64,000 bases of DNA. Source: Thermomucor indicae-seudaticae. Lineage: Eukaryota > Mucoromycota > Mucoromycetes > Mucorales > Lichtheimiaceae. The position numbers and the translations under genes are program-made. The stretch spans positions 1-64,000 of the forward strand of contig JSYX01000149.1 in NCBI GenBank assembly GCA_000787465.1, in the 5' to 3' direction. Shown in pieces: positions 57,651-64,000 of the stretch; the stretch's first letter is position 1, and the number at the start of each line of letters is the position of its first letter. The notes beneath the pieces are model-generated. The model ran no database searches. It was given only the letters and a program-made list of their open reading frames with translations, and had not been told where the DNA came from.

Positions 57651-59009
57651 ATGGAGGGATCATCGCGCGATGCGGGTGCGGGTAACAACCCATTTGGACT
57701 TAGTGACACTGAATGGAAGTTTTATCAGTATGCCCAGTCGCAGCCCAAGGTATAACGGCCACAGTATTTTTTAGCGAACATGAGAGTCGTAACTCAAGCG
57801 GATCAGGGTATGAAATTCAGCGATCGGCCTCCCGAAATGGGAGTCGAAGAGGCGTATCTTGCCATGAACTCTCTCTTGAAAAAGGTACGAATGGGATCGC
57901 AATGAAGTTTGAGCCAAGAGACGGATACAGCTCACACCGTTTATAGAATGCACTTGAAATCGTCTCGCTGAACGGCGAAAACATGATTCGCGCTGTCGAC
58001 TTGAAGGAGGCCGAAAAGTAATAGACACGTTGTTGTGTGTGTCTGGAAGATCCAGAGACTAACATGGACCGAAAATATTTAAAGGGCGAGTCGACTCAGT
58101 GATGAGGGACGTCTTGTCTATAATGCGATTCGTGCGGCTGGCAACGAGGGTATCTGGACAAAGGATCTGAAAAAGAAGACCAATTTGCATACGATCGTAC
58201 TGAACAGAACGCTCAAGATGTTGGAGCAAAAGCAGGAGATCAAGGCAGTAAAACATGTCAAGGTGAGAGGAAGACAGATCCAGTGGAAGAGGGTGTGGGT
58301 AATGCTCATTCGTATCTGCCCAGTACCCGACACGCAAAATCTACATGTTATACAACTTGACGCCATCAAGTGAAGTGACTGGTGGCGCCTGGTACACGGA
58401 TCAAGAACTGGACACGGATTTCATTGAAAGTTTAAAAACTGCCTGTTTAAAGTACATTACAGCGCGGGTAACTACAGCTACTACGTGCTCACATGTCATT
58501 CCAGCCACTGAAAAAGATGATCCCTTTTATAAAAGAGCTTTCCGAGAAACGAGCAAGTACGTGAAGCAGTATTTAGTGCCGACTATGAGCATTACCCGAC
58601 TGCAAGCGAAGTGCGACGCTTCATTACCGATTCGCGTATTTCCTCTGTTGATCTTTCTGTCAAAGATATATCCAACCTGCTCGACGTTCTAGTTTATGAT
58701 GGACTTGTTGAAAAGAAATTGCCATATATTGCTGGATTTGATGAGGAGTATAGTGACGATGAGACAGATGATGCTTCGGCACCTTGGGCATACAAGGCAG
58801 TACGGAAAACAACAAGTCGGTTACCAACAGAATCATTTACGGAAACACCATGTGGAAAATGTCCGGTAAGTGTCACGTACTTGGCACTCCTTGGGAATTA
58901 ATTGGAATGTCTATAACGGTGGCTATGTTAGGTTTTCTCGTTTTGTGTTGAAGACGGTCCTGTCAGTCCATTCAACTGTGAATACTTTAAGACTTGGTTG
59001 GACTGGTAA
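57651..59009 (+). CDS. RPC34: RNA polymerase III subunit RPC34/RPC6
   Basis: Seven exons (57651-57749, 57807-57884, 57947-58017, 58085-58262, 58324-58467, 58536-58865, 58932-59009) give 325 residues, normal for the family. Winged-helix domains follow one another: EGRLVYNAIRAAGNEGIWTK is WH2 and the segment around RFITDSRISSVDLSVKDI is WH3. The linker YMLYNLTPSSEVTGGAWYTD is diagnostic. The C-terminus holds CGKCPVFSFC plus a later Cys in FNCEYF, the set of Cys residues proposed to bind an iron-sulphur cluster in RPC34. The subunit joins Pol III to TFIIIB and helps open the promoter for tRNA and 5S transcription. The first exon starts about 150 bp after the Helitron relic. An alternative start at 57780 would lack the beginning of WH1. 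Confidence 0.93.
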
Positions 59010-59146
59010 AATGTGTTATTCCCGATCCCCTCATTACACCTGCATGTAAATAGGCCTGTTTTCTTGTCCAAGAGAACAGCAAAAAGTCATAGAAGGTAAC
59101 CTTGCATGATCCACGACAATGTACAGCAAAGAAAAGAAATCCTCTA

Positions 59147-59472
59147 CTACTCTATCAAATCTTCTTGACTGCTAGCTTCTGCCATGTCTTTGGACGACCA
59201 ATTTTCGTGACGGAGTGCCTGTGATAATGGTTAGCCAAGTTCAAAAAAAGCAGGAAAAAGAAGAAGAGGGGAACCTCGACACGATCAGCATCCATAAACG
59301 AGGGTATATCATCCGAGCTGACTGGAGTCGCGATTTTGCAAATTTTTCTGGTGCCTTCTTCAAAGGTAGCGCCCAAGTCTTTTAATGCAGCTACGCGTCT
59401 TTGATCGTTGACTGGTGTGATATTTACAATGGAAGCGCTATTATAAGATGCAGATTGGGATGTATCTGACAT
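59147..59472 (-). CDS. Small orphan protein, 89 residues, two exons
   Basis: Exons 59472-59275 and 59218-59147 with a 56-nt intron. The product is hydrophilic and acidic at the C-terminus (SSQEDLIE), with a central block RRVAALKDLGATFEEGTRKI. There is no membrane span or signal. I do not recognise it. It lies between the 3' ends of RPC34 (plus) and the BRE homologue (minus), 78 bp from the BRE stop. Splice phase 0 and a clean CACAG acceptor support it as a real gene. Confidence 0.5.
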
Positions 59473-59550
59473 TGCGAAAAGAAGAGGAGAATGAAGGATA
59501 ATCAATCTGATATAACTGGGGAATAATAAACAAAGTGCTGCAGGGGTCCA

Positions 59551-60831
59551 TCAGTCGTTGTGGAAGAGTCTAGAGTGGAACCTGGGTATTTCGGTCAAGA
59601 GCCTTTGCCTACATAATAACCAGGAATGTAAGCACAGACGTTTCGGAATGAACGAGATTGATGCCTTACCGGATATCATCAACCATTTCCGTTGTACTTG
59701 CCTGCGGAGGAAGGTGATGTTCGAACTCTCGACGATCCGGAACGTAGTTGGTATCAGACTCGGTATTCACAGCTGAAATCAAGGTGATGTTTACTGGAGA
59801 GAAAGGGAATTCTTTATCCAATCGGACTAGATAGATAGCAAGGGTGATAAGTTGTCGGGAAAGAAAAGCCTCGCGCACACGAAGAGCTCTCACATTGAAC
59901 AAGTGCAGATGCCGTGTCCCGTGCAGCAGTAACTCGAGTGCTGACGTTACTATTCAGCGTACTGATCGCCCGTTGTCTGTAACTCTGCATTTCACTGAGA
60001 ATATCTTGAGGAATCTTGACAGTCCAGTAAAGTGTGAGGCTCAAGTAATTGTCTGTATCACATTGCACCAAGTGGCTATAACATTGTCAGATGCTGAATA
60101 AACGCTAATACATGATATCCTAACTTACTCTGGCCATCGCTTTATCCACTGTGCAAGGAATTTTCTTCCTTGCACCAGTGCGGAGAACAGATCCCGTTTC
60201 GGCCTCACCACATCGTCACCATCATCATCGTCCTGTACTTCTTCAGCCGGTGATCTTCTTCTTTTTGGTTCAACAACAGGACTTGGACTCGTTTTCCTTT
60301 TCTTGGTTGTCCGCGAGGATTTACCTTCTGAATTCTACGGAGCACTGTTACACATATATACTCTTCGTACATCTCAAGATATTCGCGTCTTATTACCCGT
60401 TTATCCAGCAAGGCATGGACATTCTTGAGCCACGTGAATAAGCATTTTTCATCAGAAATATCCCACTCACTTCCATCCGGAAGTAATTTCTTTGGATCCG
60501 AGAGCACCAATGGATGGTCGATAATTATATCTGGCGCGCGTTGATAGTCGCGAGAATTGAAAATCACTTGACCTATTGAGGAAAACACAAGTTGTCAATT
60601 GATTTTTTTCCTCCTGTTAAACCAAGTTTCATTACAGGGCAATTTGCGTCCTTGATCAAGAATGAATTCGAGTCGAATGCGATCGCAGCGTACAGGAAGC
60701 TTCTGTCCATAATAGTAATCGGAAGACGCGCGATGCACGACCGTCAGGAACGGATCGCAATGATCCAAGAGAAACTGAATCGCCGCGTATACCTTTGGGT
60801 AAATCTGCTCATTCCGGTTTAGTTGCGGCAT
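59551..60831 (-). CDS. BRE (BABAM2)-like protein of a BRCC36 deubiquitinase complex
   Basis: Six exons (60831-60636, 60572-60397, 60334-60129, 60075-59951, 59886-59670, 59608-59551) give about 325 residues. The first domain reads CDRIRLEFILDQGRKLP, then VIFNSRDYQRAPDI, a gap, then LPDGSEWDISDEKCLFTWLK. This follows human BRE (CDRFKLHIPYAGETLKW, IIFNAQYPELPPDF, then a W..S..ECLL...K segment) as a UEV-like fold. A basic/acidic linker with nuclear-localisation-like KKRKTSPSP and KRRRSPAEE follows. A second UEV-like region ends in YLVRLDKEFPFSPVNITLISA, comparable to [20 protein letters not shown] of BRE. BRE scaffolds the K63-specific deubiquitinase BRCC36. The exon 4/5 junction has two possible donors (59950 or 59962), and the identification rests on remembered family sequence. 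Confidence 0.65.
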
Positions 60832-61303
60832 GTTTAAAAAGGAGAGAGGAAAAAGCTCTCTTGCTCGGACGGATACTTTCCGAAACACCTCGCATTAAAC
60901 TCGTCCTCGTCAGCCCAACTGTGTACCCATTCGAAGGCGTCTGGCAAAGAATGTCCATGCTAATTGTTGCACCAGTCCAATGGAAATAGACCAGACTATG
61001 TGCAACGAGCAGAAAAGAAGAATGTCTCTTATGTTAAAAGGTCTCGAGTGCAATAAGACTATAACATAATTTGACACTGCGTATACATATTTAGGGGTGA
61101 GACCAATTCTCACAACATCTTCTATTTTAGTGCCGAGTTTCTCAGCTACGGGAAAGGGTTTAACAGGGCATTTGCAACCTTAAAATTGCCTCACATGCTC
61201 AAGATCCTTTCTCGTTTGCGAATCGCAGAAACTCTTCTTTTAACCGCTTATTACATTATGCTCTATACCGAGAGACTTGTAGTGTAAAGTACAAATGGAA
61301 ATA
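60832..61303. other. Intergenic region
   Basis: About 470 bp between the BRE-like gene start and the DUF202 gene end (both on the minus strand). No gene seen. Confidence 0.5.
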
Positions 61304-62123
61304 TCAAATTTGTTCGAGCAGCAAGACAATGAACATGGCCAGCAGCATGCCGAGTACAGCCGCTGATGCAAATAGCACAGCTCCTCGACTAGCTGGAAAG
61401 TAGCCTTTGGTCATGGCACTCTGAGCATGAAAGTATCGCGCATTGCCAAAATAAAGAAAAAGAATGCTAAATGTTACAAAGGTAGCGCCAAGTGCCCGAC
61501 CCACTTTACGATGGTCAATCCCCGTTGTATCCGAAGGTGACAAGCGGTATAGCTGTGTAATAGCTAGTAAAGTAAAAAATAAAGTCAGGTCATGTATTAT
61601 GCCTTTGTTAGAGACAAGTACCAATGCCCACTGTGATTAATGACAGGGAAGTTCGAAGCCACGCTAGGAAAGTACGTTCGTTTGCTAAAACGGGGTAAGG
61701 TTAAATGTTTGCAAACGCCCGTGCGCTGCCGAAATATTTCCTTCTCTTTTACATACCCAGGTGATCTCTTGCGACACTGGCTGTATTCTCTAGCAAGAGC
61801 GATTGGGAAAAGTGACAATACAGACGCAAGACCGCTTCACGGATACTCCGACGTTTCTCTTTGAATGGCCTTTCTTGCTTCTCATACCCTTCCCGGATAC
61901 TATTGGACGCACTGTCTTTCGCTGTGGCTGATGCGGACACGGATCCTGATGGCTGTTGTTGCCGCCGACGATACCAAAAGTCCTCCTCGTCCTCCTCCTC
62001 TTTACGTGGCCGTTGTTCACTCTCGGTGCATACAGTCATTAAAGATGATAATCCCGCGGTCTTTGTTGCACTGGACTCGTTACAACAACTTCTGACTGGT
62101 GCTGATAACTGATCAGGTGCCAT
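61304..62123 (-). CDS. DUF202 (YidH-type) three-helix membrane protein
   Basis: Three exons (62123-61757, 61684-61622, 61563-61304) give 229 residues. After a disordered acidic/basic N-terminal half comes the DUF202 core: ARDHLANERTFLAWLRTSLS with ITVGIAITQLYRL as the first helix, a second helix around ALGATFVTFSILFLYFGN and a third near the C-terminus (AVLFASAAVLGMLLAMFIVL). This domain is the same fold as the membrane part of the VTC polyphosphate complex, but the SPX and polymerase parts are absent. Fungal single-domain members are widespread and poorly characterised. The key motif is split across the first intron. Confidence 0.85.
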
Positions 62124-62750
62124 GAGTGAAAAAGGAAAGATGGATTGAGGAAGAATAGATGTATTGAAAGGAGAAAAAGGCGGTTTCAGTCGGATATGTA
62201 AGACGGAGAGGAACTCTCCTCGGGTATGAAGGATCGTTGTCGGGCATCTAGTAATTGGGAGCATACCTTGGTTGACTGCTGTATCAGGCATCAGAATGTA
62301 GAAATTTCAGTTTCTCTTTAGACGCAGCCGATTCCTTATATTGCGCCCTAAGATCGAAACACGCTAGTCCTGGGTACATTGGACTTCCTGGCAACGGTTG
62401 TAATAGACAAAAAGTTGTTAGCGGTTTCGAATGTCTTGTACTTAGTTGCCGTCGAAAACCCGAACTAAAAACCCCTTCCCGACCATCAATCTTTTTCCCC
62501 TTCTTTCATTGACTCGACTTGCTTCTCTCCCATCCCCTTAGTCAAAATCCTTCACTATAATGGAAATGTGACAGTTTCCAACTGCGTGCATCGTAGATCG
62601 TTTATTGTCCACCTGTCACAAAAGCAGCATTCATATCCAAGGTTTGTTTCTCCAAAGTGAATATCGCAAGATGATGTATGTTTCTATGTAATTTGTTATT
62701 CTATAAATAAATTCATGCGAATCGAAGCCGATGCGCCCGACAAACAAAGT
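62124..62750. other. Intergenic region between DUF202 gene and old yellow enzyme
   Basis: About 630 bp. In-frame codons upstream of the DUF202 start (to 62291) do not look coding. The right part (62700-62750) is the likely 3' flank of the old yellow enzyme gene. Nothing else is seen. Confidence 0.5.
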
Positions 62751-63935
62751 CTATTGTGCACTAACAGCTGCGGCCTTGGGATCATAGAAGGGATAATCCG
62801 TGTAGCCTTCAGCTTCTTGGGTATAAAACGTTTCGTAATTGAACTGACTGAGGGGCCAATCGTTCTTCAAACGTTCCACGAGGTCCGGGTTGGAGATAAA
62901 ATAGCGGCCAACTGAAACCAAGCTTCCTGTTTCGTCTGCGACCTTGGCAGCCAAGCTGGGATTTTCGGTGTAAAGACCGTTGACGATAAAGGGTCCTTTC
63001 CATAAGGTACAGAACGGCGCGAGAGTATCAGCAGGCTCGTCTTGGTTGAGATTGCGGTTGTTCGATTCGACAAAGTGGAGATAGGCAAGGTCCGGATGAA
63101 TGTGCTGCACCTTGCGAACAAGGTAACCCCAAGTCTCATACGGCGTGTCATCGTGCATATCCTGGTAAGTGGACCAAGGTGAAAGCCGAATACCCGTACG
63201 CGGCGCGCCCACTGCTTCCACGACCGCGTCCACGACTTCCAAGGCGAACCGGGTTCGGTTCTTGACTGGTCCACCGTATTCGTCCGTGCGCTTGTTGCTA
63301 CACGTATTGAGGAATCTGTTATCAAATGTTTTTTATGGTAAGTGATCTAAAGTCATAGCAACAACGTCCCGTTGTAATACGTACTGGTCAACGAGATAAC
63401 CATAACCACCATGGATCTCCACACCGTCGAATCCAGCCTTGATGGCATTCTTGGCTGCCTCGGCATAGTCCTTTACGATCGACTTGATTTCTTCAATCGT
63501 GGCGGCGCGTGGCGGCTCATACTCCTTGCCTGCCCTGCTCTTCCCTCGGATCGCAATGGGTGAGGGCGCCACAACGCCTGCAGCCTTGATCGCTGTTGCC
63601 CTTCCGACATGGTAAATTTGCTGAAAGATGATACCGCCCTTGGCATGAACGGCTTCCGTCGCGCGTTTCCAGCCATCGATTTGGTCTTGAGTGTAGATAC
63701 CGGCCGCAAATGGAACGTCGGTTGCTGTTGGGGAAATGCCCGCGCTTTCGGTAACCAAGAGACCGCCAGGGGTTGTTCGTTGGGCGTAATATTCAGCCAT
63801 CAGGGGTTTCGGAACACCGTGTTGGTCCGCACGAAGCCTCTGCATGGGACTTAGAACGAGACGATGGTTTAGTTGGTAAGGACCAATACGAATAGGAGAA
63901 AAGAGTTTGGAGGCAGTAGTCGCAGATATAGTCAT
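62751..63935 (-). CDS. Old yellow enzyme-type FMN ene-reductase
   Basis: Two exons (63935-63385 and 63315-62751) give 371 residues, typical for OYE/OPR proteins. The TIM-barrel features are LFSPIRIGPYQLNHRLVLSP, AEYYAQR, WKRATEAVHAKGGIIFQQIYH, GVEIHGGYGYLVDQFLN, NKRTDEYGG and the late FMN-phosphate region (VSVGRYFISNPDLVERLKN). The family reduces activated C=C bonds with NADPH. Two positions differ from classical members. The substrate-binding pair is His175/Tyr178 (HGGY) rather than HxxN or HxxH, and the flavin-contacting Thr of APLTRMRA is Gln32 (SPMQRLRA). The proton-donor Tyr180 is kept. Natural substrate unknown. Confidence 0.93.
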
Positions 63936-64000
63936 TGCTTAATCGTTGAACAGTTGAGTTCTGATCCAGTTTTCCTATTGGTTTTTGAGTAATTTTTTGC
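63936..64000. other. Upstream flank of the old yellow enzyme gene
   Basis: Only 65 bp remain after the start codon on the minus strand, so most of the promoter is outside the window. No further gene can be seen. Confidence 0.4.

Noticed and set aside
59699..59702. Fifth GC donor (CAG/GCAAGT) in the BRE-like gene
   Set aside because: A canonical GTAAGG donor 33 bases further gives a better C-terminus, so the GC site is not needed.
1..64000. CRISPR arrays, rRNA or tRNA genes, prophage or biosynthetic clusters
   Set aside because: No direct-repeat arrays, no T-loop/anticodon patterns and no PKS/NRPS or phage domains were seen on either strand.

Overview
The window looks like gene-dense nuclear DNA of an early-diverging filamentous fungus, most likely Mucoromycota. 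This is an inference from three things seen here. Almost every gene is broken by many very short introns (mostly 50-90 nt, GT-AG with CTAAC/CTGAC-like branch sites). The gene set is fungal: a kexin, a group III hybrid histidine kinase, a KCH-type potassium transporter, a TGL1-type lipase and a diaphanous-type formin. A homologue of metazoan BRE, absent from the model yeasts, is also present. There is no sign of a bacterial or viral segment. Exon coordinates were assembled by hand from reading frames and splice sites; frames close in every model given, but no transcript evidence was available.

Layout. 1-4.2 kb: an Nrg1-like C2H2 repressor, otherwise non-coding. 4.2-10.3 kb: a copper amine oxidase converging on an importin-5/Kap121 karyopherin. 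10.5-21 kb, all on the minus strand: a coiled-coil protein, an Rtc3/SBDS-like protein, a kexin, an AlkB dioxygenase, a mitochondrial malic enzyme and an AT-hook protein. 21.4-26.4 kb: an unrecognised nine-exon helical protein, a broken MFS transporter remnant and about 2 kb of empty DNA. 26.4-38.5 kb: a TATA-driven 100-residue orphan, Bub1 kinase, Hel2/ZNF598, an F-box/LRR protein divergent from a sterol-ester lipase, and a KCH transporter. 38.5-49.4 kb: a Nik1-type hybrid histidine kinase and a 23-exon formin. 49.8-64 kb: glucosidase II beta; an ACS-family MFS transporter divergent from a fumarate-reductase/tricarballylate-dehydrogenase-like flavoprotein; a Helitron relic beside RNA polymerase III subunit RPC34; a small orphan; a BRE homologue; a DUF202 membrane protein; and an old yellow enzyme.

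Most genes are independent housekeeping loci. The one arrangement that looks functional is the divergent transporter/flavoprotein pair at 52.0-56.3 kb, which may take up and oxidise a carboxylic acid. The most unusual structural signals are four introns that fit only as GC-AG introns (all with donor GCAAGT), a 24-nt micro-exon carrying the catalytic lysine of malic enzyme, an FH1 domain spread over small phase-1 exons, and HAMP repeats with introns at repeating positions.
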